A stretch of 64,000 nt of DNA from Bradyrhizobium rifense (GCF_008123425.1 NZ_VSSS01000084.1:18427-82426), one strand, 5' to 3'. Counted from the first letter of the stretch, positions 8,502 through 17,385 are shown. Notes: a model not told the origin generated them from the sequence alone. Translations and numbers: made by a program.

Positions 8502-9446
8502 ATGACACAACCTGTCACCCCTGCCACCTTTCTAAGCCTTCCTGCGGGCGCGCCCGACATGGTCTCAAGCGCGGATGTCGTGATCTTTGGTGCGCCGGAC
8601 GCGACGCCGCATGTTCCGGGCGCCACCAGCCATGCCGCACGGGCTCCTTCGGCTCTACGGGAAAGTACCCAGCAAATTGCGCGTGATCCCTTGCGGTGGG
8701 ATTTCGATCAGGGCGGCCCGTTGATCCCCGAAGGATTGCGGGCGGTTGATCTTGGCGACCTTCCAACCGATCCGGCAACACCGCAGGAGAACCGCTCGCT
8801 GATCACATCCACAACCGTGAGCATTCTGAAGGCGGGCGTCGTGCCTCTGCTGCTCGGCGGGGATGACTCGGTTCCCATTCCATTCTTCGCGGGGTTCGAG
8901 CGGTTTGGCCCCGTCACCATCCTGCAAATCGATGCGCATCTCGACTGGCGTGACGAGCGGGATGGCCTCAAGCATACATTCTCCAGCACCATGCGCCGCG
9001 CCAGCGAAATGCCATGGGTGGAGCGGATCATTCAGGTTGGACAGCGCAGCATCGGTGGTTCGCGGGAACGGGATCTTGCCGACGCCCAAGCTTGGGGCGT
9101 GACACTGTTCAGTGCGGCGACCGTGCGCCGACATGGCGTGCAGCCGGTCATCGACCTCATCCCGCCGGGCAGCCAATGCGTCGTTACGCTCGATTGCGAC
9201 GGCCTCGACCCGACTGTTATTCCCGCGGTGCTGGTCCCACAGCCGGGCGGTCTCGGCTATCTCGATATCGTCGAGCTGTTGCATGGCGTTACGCAACGGG
9301 CGCGGATCGTTGGTTTTGATCTCGTGGAACTGGTGCCGGATGCGGATGTACGAGGCTTAGGCGTGCTCGCCGCCTCGCGCATTCTCTGCGTTGCCCTCGG
9401 ATGCGTGGCGCGACAGCGATCCGCTATGAGGCTAGCGGATCAATGA
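8502..9446 (+). CDS. ureohydrolase (agmatinase/arginase family)
   Basis: 314 residues with the binuclear-metal signatures of the ureohydrolase fold: GGDDS (usual form GGDHS, so one metal ligand His is Asp), DAHLDWRDE and LDCDGLDP. The family hydrolyses guanidino compounds such as agmatine, arginine or guanidinobutyrate to urea plus an amine or acid; the real substrate is not readable. The start is the ATG at 8502 (MTQPVTPATF), because the in-frame extension upstream belongs to a broken small gene. A decayed paralogue lies at about 15852-16450, and both copies sit just downstream of a DUF892 sequence. The His-to-Asp change could alter metal choice. Confidence 0.82.
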   Translation: MTQPVTPATFLSLPAGAPDMVSSADVVIFGAPDATPHVPGATSHAARAPSALRESTQQIARDPLRWDFDQGGPLIPEGLRAVDLGDLPTDPATPQENRSLITSTTVSILKAGVVPLLLGGDDSVPIPFFAGFERFGPVTILQIDAHLDWRDERDGLKHTFSSTMRRASEMPWVERIIQVGQRSIGGSRERDLADAQAWGVTLFSAATVRRHGVQPVIDLIPPGSQCVVTLDCDGLDPTVIPAVLVPQPGGLGYLDIVELLHGVTQRARIVGFDLVELVPDADVRGLGVLAASRILCVALGCVARQRSAMRLADQ

Positions 9447-9463
9447 CAGCACGAGAGGCCTGA

Positions 9464-10249
9464 TCAGGATTTTGCGGTGCCGGGCTCCGCCTGTTTGCGA
9501 TGCTGCTTGGCGAGTGTTTCGGCCGGCGTCACATTGGCAACCGCCGACTGGATCTTGTTCTTGAGGCCGGTCACGACATCGCCTTCGCCATTCATCATCG
9601 CCTCGAAACCCTTGCGGGCGACCATCGCCGCATCGTCCTTGTCCTCAGAGCCCACTTTGGTGTCGAGCATATCTGCGCGTGCAAAGAACTCGGTCTCGGT
9701 GGCGCCCGGCATCAGGCAGGTGACCGTCACTTTCGTGTCGCGCAGTTCCTCGCGCAGCGCAAAAGAGAGGGAGTTCAGGTACGACTTCGAGGCGTTGTAG
9801 ACGGCCTGGAAGCTCCCCGGGGTGAAGCCCGCGATCGAACCAGTAATAAGGATCTGTCCCTCATTGCGCCGGCGCATGTCCTGGCCAACCCGATGGAGCA
9901 GGTAGGTCGTCCCCATGACGTTGGTGTCGATCACCTGACGGACACGCGCCCACTCCTGATCCAGGAAAGCATGGCCCAGGCCGCGGCCGGCATTGGCCAT
10001 CAGCACGTCGACCTTGCGACCTTGTGCAACCTCGTAGAGCTTGTCGACGCCTTCAATGGTAGCTAGATCGGCTTGCAACGCCACAACGGCGATGCTGTTG
10101 ACTTCTTTGCGCAGCGCCTCCGCGGCCGCCTCGATCTCGGGTTCATCCGCGGCGACGAGAAGGTCATATCCTTTGGAGGCGCAGAGCCGGGCAAGCTCAA
10201 AGCCGATGCCGGTCGAGGCACCCGTCACAATTGCAAACTGTCCGGCCAT
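9464..10249 (-). CDS. short-chain dehydrogenase/reductase
   Basis: 261 residues, classical SDR: cofactor motif TGASTGIG at 10-17, NAG near 90, catalytic Ser in ITGSIAG and YNASK with the Tyr-x-x-x-Lys pair. The C-terminus is a charged tail rich in Lys and Gln, beyond the usual 250-residue end. Substrate unknown. It is transcribed from an EcfG-like promoter (10291-10315), back to back with that of the zinc alcohol dehydrogenase, so the two are probably induced together. Confidence 0.9.
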   Translation of the reverse strand: MAGQFAIVTGASTGIGFELARLCASKGYDLLVAADEPEIEAAAEALRKEVNSIAVVALQADLATIEGVDKLYEVAQGRKVDVLMANAGRGLGHAFLDQEWARVRQVIDTNVMGTTYLLHRVGQDMRRRNEGQILITGSIAGFTPGSFQAVYNASKSYLNSLSFALREELRDTKVTVTCLMPGATETEFFARADMLDTKVGSEDKDDAAMVARKGFEAMMNGEGDVVTGLKNKIQSAVANVTPAETLAKQHRKQAEPGTAKS

Positions 10250-10290
10250 GGGCGCATTCCCTCTCGGTTTTTTTACGTGGCTCTGAGCCT

Positions 10291-10315
10291 AATGGGGCAC
10301 AGGCGAGAGCGTTCC
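10291..10315 (-). promoter_or_regulatory. EcfG-like promoter of the SDR gene
   Basis: Minus strand GGAAC (10311-10315), 16 bases, CATT (10291-10294). It faces away from the plus-strand site at 10326, with the two -35 elements 10 bases apart. Confidence 0.6.
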
Positions 10316-10325
10316 TAAGCGGTTA

Positions 10326-10350
10326 GGAACCAGCCGCAAGATTGATGCTT
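10326..10350 (+). promoter_or_regulatory. EcfG-like promoter of the alcohol dehydrogenase operon (weak -10)
   Basis: GGAAC (10326-10330), 16 bases, GCTT (10347-10350); only the last TT matches the consensus -10. Support comes mainly from position, 31 bases before the ATG, and from the divergent partner site. Confidence 0.45.
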
Positions 10351-10380
10351 GGTCTGGTCGCGCAACCTTTGGAGCGGAGC

Positions 10381-11556
10381 ATGAAAGCCCTCACCTGGCA
10401 CGGCAAGAGCGACATCCGCTGTGAATCCGTTCCCGATCCCAAGATCCAGGACGGACGTGACGCGATCATCAAGGTGACGGCCTGCGCGATCTGCGGCTCG
10501 GACCTTCATCTGTTCGACGGCATCATGCCCACCATGGAAAAAGGCGATGTGCTCGGCCACGAGACAATGGGCGAGGTTGTCGAGGTCGGCAAGGACAATA
10601 GCAAGCTCAAGGTCGGCGACCGCGTGGTGGTGCCCTTCACCATTGCCTGTGGCGAATGCTTTTTCTGCAAGAACGGCTTCTACTCCGGTTGCGAGCGCTC
10701 CAACCCCAACGCCAAAGAGGCTGAGAAAATGTGGGGGCATTCGCCCGCTGGCCTGTTCGGCTATTCGCACATGTTGGGCGGCTTTGCCGGCGGCCAGGCC
10801 GAGTATATGCGCGTACCGTACGCGGATGTCGGGCCTTATAAGGTCCCGGAGGGGCTCACGGACGAACAGGTCTTGTTTCTCTCGGATATTTTCCCGACCG
10901 GCTATATGGCCGCGGAATTTTGCAACCTCAAAGGCGGCGAGACAGTCGCCGTCTGGGGCTGCGGACCAGTCGGCCAGTTTGCCATCAAGAGCGCATTTCT
11001 GCTGGGCGCCGAACGGGTGATCGCCATCGACACGGTGCCCGAGCGATTGACCCTCGCCATGCAATCGGGCGCCATCACGCTCGATTTTATGAAAGAGGAT
11101 GTCTACGAGCGCATCCAGCAACTCACGCAAGGGCGCGGCGCCGATGCCTGCATCGATGCGGTCGGCACCGAGCCTGACACCATGGCAAGCAAGGATTCTG
11201 TGATCGATCGCATCAAGGTCGCGACCTTCATGGGAACCGATCGCCCGCATGTTTTGCGGCAGGCCATCCAATGCTGCCGCAACTTCGGTACTGTCTCGAT
11301 TGTCGGCGTCTATGGCGGCGTGCTCGACAACATCCCGATGGGCAGTGCCATCAATCGCGGACTAACCTTCCGCATGGCCCAGACCCCTGTTCAGCATTAC
11401 CTGCCCAAGCTTTTGCAACGCATCGAAAAGGGCGAGATCGATCCAAGCTTCGTTATCACCCATCGAGCGACGCTTGAGGAAGGGCCCGATCTCTACAAGA
11501 CGTTCCGCGCCAAACAGGATGGCTGCATCAAGGTCGTGATGAAGCCGTTCGGCTGA
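10381..11556 (+). CDS. zinc-dependent alcohol dehydrogenase (formaldehyde-dehydrogenase-like MDR)
   Basis: 391 residues of the medium-chain dehydrogenase superfamily. Catalytic zinc residues lie in CAICGSDLH and GHETMGEV. The structural-zinc lobe is CGECFFCKNG followed by a fourth Cys, and the nucleotide-binding turn is WGCGPVGQ. The long insertion after the zinc lobe is typical of the glutathione-independent formaldehyde dehydrogenase-like group, members of which act on alcohols or aldehydes with NAD(P). The start at 10381 has GGAGCGGAGC directly upstream; the 13-codon extension in front lacks this. Its stop overlaps the ATG of the DUF305 gene by one base (TGATG), so the two form an operon. 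Confidence 0.9.
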   Translation: MKALTWHGKSDIRCESVPDPKIQDGRDAIIKVTACAICGSDLHLFDGIMPTMEKGDVLGHETMGEVVEVGKDNSKLKVGDRVVVPFTIACGECFFCKNGFYSGCERSNPNAKEAEKMWGHSPAGLFGYSHMLGGFAGGQAEYMRVPYADVGPYKVPEGLTDEQVLFLSDIFPTGYMAAEFCNLKGGETVAVWGCGPVGQFAIKSAFLLGAERVIAIDTVPERLTLAMQSGAITLDFMKEDVYERIQQLTQGRGADACIDAVGTEPDTMASKDSVIDRIKVATFMGTDRPHVLRQAIQCCRNFGTVSIVGVYGGVLDNIPMGSAINRGLTFRMAQTPVQHYLPKLLQRIEKGEIDPSFVITHRATLEEGPDLYKTFRAKQDGCIKVVMKPFG

Positions 11557-12674
11557 TGGGAGAGGGCGCCGCGAAAGAGTCGAAGTCGAATTGGCTGGCG
11601 GCCGCTCAACTCGGGCTTGTCAGCAGCACGTTTTCGACGCTCATCAGCCAGCTTGCGGCGTCACAGTTGGGACGGGACGCGGCGGTCGACTGGATGACGG
11701 TCGCTGCCATTCCAGGTCGCGACTCCATGCTGAGCGCGTCGCCTTCGGTTCACGCGATTGCCCTTGGCATCGCCTTTCATCAATGGGCGGACTTTTCCTG
11801 GGCGCTGGTCTTCTTCGGTCTGTTTGGGCGCTGGACGAGCCGTCTTGTGCCCGGCACTCTCTTTTGGCTGGCGATACCCTGGGCCGCGGTTACTTCGGCG
11901 ACCGAGTGGTTTGGACTGGTGCCGCTGTTTCCGTTCTTCCAGCCGATCTTCACTTTGCAGCAACCCTACTGGATCGGCTTTCTCGTTCATCTCTCGTCCG
12001 CTTTGATCTATCCCCTGTTCGCCTGGCTGCGTTGGCCGCTGGGGCGCGCGCCGCCAACATCCGCGGTGCGCTTTGCCAAACGGTGGGCAGCGGGAGCACT
12101 TCTCGTGCTTGCAACGTTCGGCCTTGTTTCCGTGATTGATGGGTTTGGTTGGCCGCTGCCAATCCTCAGCCGCGATGTTGCCGGTGATCAGCGCTATATC
12201 CGCCATATGGTCACGCATCATGAGCAAGGAATTGAGCTTGCTAAGCTCGGCCAGCAGCGTGCGCAGGACCCGCACCTGCGCGCGCTCGCGGCCTTGATGA
12301 TCGCCAGCCAGCAGGGCGAGAACCGCATCTTCGATCGTTGGTGGCGCGGGTGGTTCAGCGAGCCGATGGCGCTCTGCTTGAGCGAGGAGCGGGTGGCCAT
12401 GCCTGGCTATCTGACGTCGGCACAAATGGCGGATGCGCGCAACGCGGCCGATGGTGAGTTTGATGCGATGTTTATCCGTCTGATGAGCCTGCATCATGCC
12501 GGCGCCGTCCAGATGGCGGATAACCAATGGCATTCGTCCGGCGATCCCCGCCTGCGTCTGATGGCGCATGCCATACGACATGAGCAGCAAGGCGAGATTG
12601 CTTTGATGAACAACGTCACGGGCATCGAAGCCGTGCGGCAGGCGACGCGCAACATGCTGGCCAACAATCTCTGA
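11556..12674 (+). CDS. membrane protein with C-terminal DUF305 domain
   Basis: 372 residues. Several hydrophobic segments cover about residues 65-210. A soluble DUF305 domain follows with paired His motifs MVTHHEQGIELA and MSLHHAGAVQMAD. DUF305 proteins are ferritin-like helical bundles often linked to metal or copper stress; the biochemical role is not established. Translationally coupled to the alcohol dehydrogenase gene. After the stop, a separate promoter drives the KGG protein. Confidence 0.8.
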   Translation: MGEGAAKESKSNWLAAAQLGLVSSTFSTLISQLAASQLGRDAAVDWMTVAAIPGRDSMLSASPSVHAIALGIAFHQWADFSWALVFFGLFGRWTSRLVPGTLFWLAIPWAAVTSATEWFGLVPLFPFFQPIFTLQQPYWIGFLVHLSSALIYPLFAWLRWPLGRAPPTSAVRFAKRWAAGALLVLATFGLVSVIDGFGWPLPILSRDVAGDQRYIRHMVTHHEQGIELAKLGQQRAQDPHLRALAALMIASQQGENRIFDRWWRGWFSEPMALCLSEERVAMPGYLTSAQMADARNAADGEFDAMFIRLMSLHHAGAVQMADNQWHSSGDPRLRLMAHAIRHEQQGEIALMNNVTGIEAVRQATRNMLANNL

Positions 12675-12695
12675 CCAACCTTAATCTTTCTCTCA

Positions 12696-12720
12696 GGAAC
12701 GAGCTTCTGATCTCGCCATT
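12696..12720 (+). promoter_or_regulatory. EcfG-like promoter of the KGG-repeat protein gene
   Basis: GGAAC (12696-12700), 16 bases, CATT (12717-12720), 39 bases before the ATG. Confidence 0.6.
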
Positions 12721-12758
12721 AGCCTTCATGGGCCGGGCAACAAACAAGGAGAAGATTG

Positions 12759-12980
12759 ATGGCAGACGAACAACGTGGTGGCTCCGGAAATTTCGCCAAC
12801 GATCCGCAGCGCGCGTCTGAGGCCGGCAAGAAGGGTGGCGAGCAAAGCCACGGCCAGCAGGGACAGCAGACCCAGGGCGGAAGCAAGCCCGGCCAGCAGG
12901 GCTCGACGGACAATCCGGGCAATTTCGCCAACGATCGCGAGAAGGCCAGCGAAGCCGGACGTAAAGGCGGCCAGTCCTAA
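12759..12980 (+). CDS. KGG-repeat stress-induced protein
   Basis: 73 residues, almost entirely hydrophilic. Two KGG-type repeats (GNFANDPQRASEAGKKGG and a close second copy near the end) are separated by a Gln/Gly-rich linker. This is the architecture of the stress-induced KGG family (general stress protein YciG-like); the proteins are probably disordered. The ATG at 12759 is preferred over an overlapping TTG because AAGGAG lies 8 bases upstream. A strong hairpin terminator follows. Expression under general stress is predicted from the promoter. Confidence 0.88.
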   Translation: MADEQRGGSGNFANDPQRASEAGKKGGEQSHGQQGQQTQGGSKPGQQGSTDNPGNFANDREKASEAGRKGGQS

Positions 12981-12998
12981 GGCTTCACTGACCCAGCA

Positions 12999-13032
12999 AG
13001 GCCAGGACGTCGATGAGATGTCCTGGCCTTTG
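12999..13032. terminator. bidirectional hairpin terminator
   Basis: A 10-bp perfect stem (AGGCCAGGAC / GTCCTGGCCT) with an 11-base loop, followed by TTGTT. It stands between the convergent KGG gene and DNA ligase gene and could serve both. Confidence 0.8.
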
Positions 13033-14079
13033 TTAAAAGCGCGCCGAGCTACGTCGCTGCTCGGAAGGTTTGTGTGGCCGCCTCTGCCGAAGCTGATCCA
13101 TGCGACATTGCGAGGGCTTCTTGTCAGGACGCCACCGGATGACTTCCGTGCCGTGCCGAAAGCGGTCGCCCGTCACATGGTCATAGGATACTTCGACCAC
13201 GAAAGTTGGACGCACGGCTTTCCATTCGGCCGATCGCTTTGTCGACCAGCGGCTTGGACCGCCCGGTGAATTGCTGGTGAAGCTCTGCAACCTGACGATT
13301 TTCTCCAGCCGATCGGTGAGAGCCAGTCGATCGGACGATCGGATGCCGGACGTAAATCCGACATGGTGCAGAAGTCCACCCTTGTCGTAGAGGCCGAGCA
13401 ACAATGAGCCAACGACTTTTCGATTGCCCTGCTTCTTCTCGGCATAACGAAATCCGCCGACAACGCAATCAGCCGATCGCAGCAGCTTGATCTTCTGCAT
13501 GCCGTCTCGGGTGCCGCCTCGATAGGGCAGGTCGAGGCGCTTGGCGACCACGCCGTCATGATCTTCATTTACGCTGTTGAGCCAGGCCTCGGCATCCGCA
13601 TAGTTTCGGCTTGCCGGTGTCAGCCGGAAAAGCCCGCTCGCCTGGAAGGCCTTTCCCGCAAGTGTTTCAAGGGCGGCGCGGCGCTTCAAAAGCGGCAGAC
13701 CCGAAAGATCTCTCGCGCCCGATCGCAACAGGTCAAAAACCATGAAGGTTGCGGGAGTTTCTTTGGCAAGGTGCTTGACCCGGCTGGCGGCCGGATGAAT
13801 GCGTTGAAGCAACGCATCAAACGAATAGCCCTCATCAAGCTCGATAATCAACTCACCATCCAGGGTGAGCGTCTTCGGCGACAAGGCGGCCGCGGCTGCG
13901 GCAATTTCCGGGAAGTAACGAACCAGATCGCGGCCGCTTTTGGATTGCATGCTGACTCGGCTGCGTTCGCGGATCAAAAGACAACGGAATCCATCCCATT
14001 TCGGCTCGTATTGCCACTGGGCCCCCCGTGGCAGTTGGGCGACGGACTGGGCTTCCATGAGCTGCATTGTGCGGTTCAA
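13033..14079 (-). CDS. ATP-dependent DNA ligase (LigD-like ligase domain only), copy 1
   Basis: 348 residues. Adenylation motif I with the nucleophilic Lys lies in EPKWDGFR near residue 30. Further ligase motifs are LDGELI, DGVVAKR and the OB-domain segment with VGSLLLGLYD. No polymerase or phosphoesterase domain is attached, so this is a stand-alone ligase of the LigD/LigC group involved in non-homologous end joining or base-excision repair. A paralogue with the same length and motifs lies at 61428-62411. Downstream on the same strand order, both copies have DUF72 remnants close by. GGGAGG upstream supports the start. Confidence 0.88.
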   Translation of the reverse strand: MNRTMQLMEAQSVAQLPRGAQWQYEPKWDGFRCLLIRERSRVSMQSKSGRDLVRYFPEIAAAAAALSPKTLTLDGELIIELDEGYSFDALLQRIHPAASRVKHLAKETPATFMVFDLLRSGARDLSGLPLLKRRAALETLAGKAFQASGLFRLTPASRNYADAEAWLNSVNEDHDGVVAKRLDLPYRGGTRDGMQKIKLLRSADCVVGGFRYAEKKQGNRKVVGSLLLGLYDKGGLLHHVGFTSGIRSSDRLALTDRLEKIVRLQSFTSNSPGGPSRWSTKRSAEWKAVRPTFVVEVSYDHVTGDRFRHGTEVIRWRPDKKPSQCRMDQLRQRRPHKPSEQRRSSARF

Positions 14080-14216
14080 GCCTCCCGGAGGGGGCGCAGG
14101 ACACTGATCGTGAAGCCCTGGCTTTTCACGGCATCAAGCGAAACCGTCTGGAAAACGTTCCTCCGTCACGGTTATGCTGCGATTGATTTCGATGTCGGCT
14201 CCTTCTGCTCCAGTCG

Positions 14217-14855
14217 CTACAGCAGTTCTCTCAACGCCTGCGCGTCGGCCGGCGCCGCACTCTTCTGGTCGTTGTCGAAATAGACAAAGGAGTCGCAGCC
14301 TTGCCGCCTCCACGATTTGAGGCGCCCTGCCCACTGGGTGAGCGCTGTCTGCGAGTAATGGCCGGGATAGCGCCGCCTGGACCGTGTCCGCGGACATACA
14401 CGAAGTCCCGTGGGCTTCCAGCGAGCTGACGCATCGTGATGCGTCGGACAGGTAGAGTGAGATACACTTGTTAGCCAGCATCCGGAGAACGCGCGGCTGA
14501 TACCAGCTCGCACGCCGAAATTCGAAACTGTAACAGCGTTCCCTGGAGAGAAGCTTGAAGAAGGACCCCAGCCGATCTGGGTCCGCTTCAAACTGCGGCG
14601 GAAGCTGAAACAGGATCGGGCCGACCTTGCCGCGTAAAAAGGAAATGCGACTTTCAAGCAGGTCGAGGCTGTTCTCGGAGCGTTCGGACAGACGCTTCCC
14701 GTGCGTGGTCAAATTCGTAGCCTTCCATATGAATACGAAGTCGCGCCCGGTCTGGTCGCGCCATGCCTTCACTGTCTCTAGCGTAGGAGTACGGTAGAAC
14801 ACGCCGTTCAGTTCGGTGGTCTCAAACGCCCGGCAGCTGCTCGGCAAAGCGGCGC
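14217..14855 (-). pseudogene. DUF72 family protein remnant, 5'-truncated and frameshifted
   Basis: The start of the readable part has FETTELNGVFYR, then RDFVFIWKAT and LLSRERCYSFEFR, characteristic of DUF72. Around 14400-14470 at least three frame changes are needed to follow the family through HHDASARWKP, FVYVRGHGPGG and GHYSQTALTQWAG. The family then ends normally with FVYFDNDQKSAAP and a stop at 14217. The N-terminal 30 or so residues are missing. At that junction (about 14835-14860) sequence changes to a DUF892 fragment on the other strand. DUF72 proteins have an unassigned TIM-barrel fold. Not functional as read. Confidence 0.75.
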
Positions 14856-14859
14856 GGGG

Positions 14860-15165
14860 CAAACCCTGCAAGGGCATGATGGGCCTAGTTGAAGAAGGTC
14901 AGGAAATCACCACGGAGGGCAAGGAGAAGGAAGACGCGGCGGCGGACCTCGCCTTGATCGGTGCGGCGCAGCGGGGTCGAGCATTACGAAATTGCCGGCT
15001 ACACGACCGCGCGCAATCTCGCCCCAGCTACGCCACAGCGCGATCGTCGCCTTGTTGTCGAAATCGCTGGCGGAAGAGGAAAATGCCTATCAGTTGCTCA
15101 ATCAGGTTGCTCGTTCCCTCATGTCGGTCGCAAAGATGCCAGCGGCGGTCGAACTGACAGAATAA
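14860..15165 (+). pseudogene. DUF892 fragment, decayed duplicate of the catalase fusion tail
   Basis: The sequence matches the end of the catalase-DUF892 fusion (7741-8049) almost base by base, from GKPCKGMMGLVEEG to the terminal VEL(Q)TE and TAA at 15163. An extra G near 14975 and a missing stretch near 15025 destroy the frame. Unlike the first copy it keeps the Tyr codon where the other has TAG. There is no start and no N-terminal half. It is part of a duplicated segment that also includes a ureohydrolase remnant further right. Confidence 0.85.
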
Positions 15166-15251
15166 AACGGCGGCCGTGGACAGAGCATCGACACGTGTGT
15201 GAACCGCATCTCGTCTAATGATGCAGGTTCACAATCGTGGCGATCATCGGA

Positions 15252-15276
15252 GGAACGCCTCACGCACCATTCGGTT
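15252..15276 (+). promoter_or_regulatory. EcfG-like promoter of the small secreted protein gene
   Basis: GGAAC (15252-15256), 16 bases, GGTT (15273-15276), about 48 bases before the ATG. Confidence 0.6.
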
Positions 15277-15323
15277 GTTGCTGATCCTCAATTTCGGGGA
15301 GCAACAGACCGACGGAGGCAGTC

Positions 15324-15743
15324 ATGCGGATAGCCACACTCTTCACGCTCGTCTTCGCCGCCACGGCGATTGGCCTTCCGGCAGCCGCCCAGCAGCAAAA
15401 TCCCGGGCAGAACCTTCAAAGCGAAGCCGACAAGGGTGCGAAAACCCAGAATTCGGGCGCTTCTGGCTATGTCGGAAATCAGGAGAAGCCAGGCGCTGCC
15501 GCTCATCCGCCTGGCGAGCCGAATGCCGCCACCGTTGGCACAAGTCCAGCAATGGCGCCCAGCGCTCAAAACTCCGGTGCCGGCATCAGCGGATCAGCCG
15601 GCAACAAGAATGGGCCTCCTGGCCAAAAGGGCACAGTGGGCTCAAGCCAGCAAAATCTCTCGGTGCAGGAGCAAGATCCCTCGAACATCAAGGGCCTGCC
15701 AGGTGGCAAGAGCGGTCCCGCTACCAAACAATCGCCCCGTTAG
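15324..15743 (+). CDS. small secreted Gly/Gln/Asn/Pro-rich protein
   Basis: 139 residues. A clear Sec signal peptide (MRIATLFTLVFAATAIGLPAAAQ, cleavage likely after AAAQ or at Ala-Gln) is followed by a low-complexity, mostly uncharged domain of Gly, Ser, Asn, Gln and Pro with repeated NSGA/GNK patterns. GGAGG stands 9 bases before the ATG. No family recognised. The composition suggests a disordered periplasmic protein, perhaps protective; this is inference. It is inserted between the two decayed parts of a duplicated segment, unlike the corresponding stretch of the first copy. Confidence 0.7.
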   Translation: MRIATLFTLVFAATAIGLPAAAQQQNPGQNLQSEADKGAKTQNSGASGYVGNQEKPGAAAHPPGEPNAATVGTSPAMAPSAQNSGAGISGSAGNKNGPPGQKGTVGSSQQNLSVQEQDPSNIKGLPGGKSGPATKQSPR

Positions 15744-15851
15744 GACAGGGCCGCACGATCCGTTGCCGGGGACGGCAGCTGCCGCCGCGAAAGTCGTGAC
15801 GTGGTTGCGCCTGCGAGAAGTCAGGTCGCCGAAGCTGATGAGCAATGCGCT

Positions 15852-16450
15852 CCCGCTACATTTCTTGGTGTGTCAGCGGCGAAGCCCGGGTCGTTTGCCT
15901 GCGCGGAGGCCGTGATCTTTGGCGCGCCGGACGCAACCCCGCATGTGCCCGGGCGCGCCAGTCATGCCGCGGGGCGCGCCCACCGCTTTTCGGGAGAGCA
16001 CGAGACAAGAGGCCGAAGATTCTTCGTGTTGGGATTTTGCTCAGGACGGTCCTCTCCTGGATCGCGAGCTGAAAATCATTGATCTCGGCTACCTTGCGAC
16101 AGATCCGCAAACGCCGGAGGCGAACCGATCATTGATCACCTCCACGACATCTTCCATTGTGAACAGGCGTTGCCGTGCCTTTGCTGCGCGGCGGCGATGA
16201 TTCCGTGCCCATTCCTTTCTTCGCGGGCTTCGAAGGGTTTGATCCGATCACCTTATTGCAGATCGATGCGCATCTTGACTGGCGTGACGAGCGCGCCGGT
16301 CTGAAGCATACCTTCTCGAGCACTATGCGCCGCGCCAGCGAAATGCCCTGGGTTGAACGCATCATCCAGGTCGGGCAACGGGGCATTGGCGGATCGCGCG
16401 CCAATGATCTTTCCGATGCCCGGGCCTGGGGCGTGACGTTGTGCCGCCTC
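15852..16450 (+). pseudogene. ureohydrolase remnant, duplicate of the gene at 8502
   Basis: Three frames together reproduce the first two thirds of the intact ureohydrolase: ATFLGVSAAKPG and VIFGAPDATPHVPG, then PTAFRESTRQEA and DLGYLATDP, then GGDDSVPIPFF, DAHLDWRDE and WVERIIQVGQRGIGG. Frame changes lie near 15980 and 16165. Similarity stops near 16445, right after the equivalent of AWGVTL, and the C-terminal LDCDGLDP metal site is absent. Unrelated coding-like residue follows (TYVTEGGHWKIR, ending at about 16566), apparently a fragment of some other gene. Not functional. Confidence 0.85.
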
Positions 16451-16661
16451 TGTCCGGAACATGGCGAGCGGCGCGCCGTAGGCGCCTGAACGCGACCTAC
16501 GTGACAGAGGGCGGGCATTGGAAAATCCGCACGCTGTCGGCGATGCCGAAACCGCCGCCGAAGTGACTGGACGGCGGCCAGTTATCGCCGGCGAAGCTCG
16601 CCGCCACTAGCCGACCTGATTGCAGGCAAGCCAGAGCGAATGTCGGGCTTACCGGCAGGTG

Positions 16662-17018
16662 TCAGAACCCGGAATAGTAGTCGTTAACAGCTCTCGCACG
16701 TCCCGGGTCATTCCAGTTCCAATCGTTGTCATTGCCATATTTCGGTGCACCCTGGAGCCTGTCGGCGGTGAGATTGGTCCGATACCCGCCGAGGCCCGTG
16801 TCGTACTTCAGCGACTGCCATGGCAACGGGTAGTGATCGTCTCCGATGCCCAGGAAGCCGCCGAAGCCAAGAACCGCGTACGACACTTGGCCGCTGACCT
16901 TGTCGATCATGACGCGCTCGATCGAGCCGATCTTTTGAGCGTCGGCGCCATAGACGGCGGTGCCTTCGACCTTGTCGCTGCCGATCAGCGTTCCTGTTTC
17001 ACGCCTTTCCGTTTCCAT
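16662..17018 (-). CDS. PRC-barrel domain protein
   Basis: 118 residues with one PRC-barrel domain (about 8-85): GTLIGSDKVEG, GSIERVMIDK, YAVLGFGG and PLPWQSLKYD. The C-terminal tail is Asp/Asn/Trp-rich. Such small PRC-barrel proteins are common stress-associated proteins in rhizobia; the ligand is unknown. The start METERRETG at 17018 has AGGAGGAGG six bases upstream; a second ATG two codons earlier is possible. A weak EcfG-like site lies at 17053-17077. Confidence 0.85.
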   Translation of the reverse strand: METERRETGTLIGSDKVEGTAVYGADAQKIGSIERVMIDKVSGQVSYAVLGFGGFLGIGDDHYPLPWQSLKYDTGLGGYRTNLTADRLQGAPKYGNDNDWNWNDPGRARAVNDYYSGF

Positions 17019-17052
17019 CGTCATCCTCCTCCTGAAAGATCGATGCAAGACA

Positions 17053-17077
17053 AGTGCGATCGGCAGGTGCTCGTTCC
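17053..17077 (-). promoter_or_regulatory. possible EcfG-like promoter of the PRC-barrel gene
   Basis: Minus strand GGAAC (17073-17077), 16 bases, CACT (17053-17056). The -10 is poor; kept because position and gene type fit the other sites. Confidence 0.3.
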
Positions 17078-17158
17078 TCCGCTCGCGCGTGCTGAGACCG
17101 CTTTCGGCCCGTCGCGCGTTTCTGGCTATTGCCAAGTCCAAGCCGGGACGTAGAATCC

Positions 17159-17385
17159 ACGAAATTTCATAGCACTCTTGAATTCGACGCTTCGGCGATT
17201 GCCTCACTGTTCTTTCTTCTGGGGTCGACGAGGTCTGCGAAAGCGTTTCCCGGGCCGAGACCGGCGCCCGTGCCCACGTGGCTTCTAAAATCCTGGAAGC
17301 CGCAACCAGGGGCGAGACATCTCAGGACCATCTCAAGCAGGTCGGCCGCCAAGCTCTCTCGCAAGCGCCAACCATGTGGCGTTGA
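17159..17385 (+). pseudogene. frameshifted small conserved protein
   Basis: One frame gives STLEFDASAIASL; after a frame change near 17215 another gives GVDEVCESVSRAETGARA, KILEAATRGETSQDH and a stop at 17383. Joined, this resembles small helical rhizobial proteins of about 80 residues with an 'AI..L...DEVC' opening and an 'ARRGE' stretch. No function known. The start codon is not certain. Confidence 0.4.
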
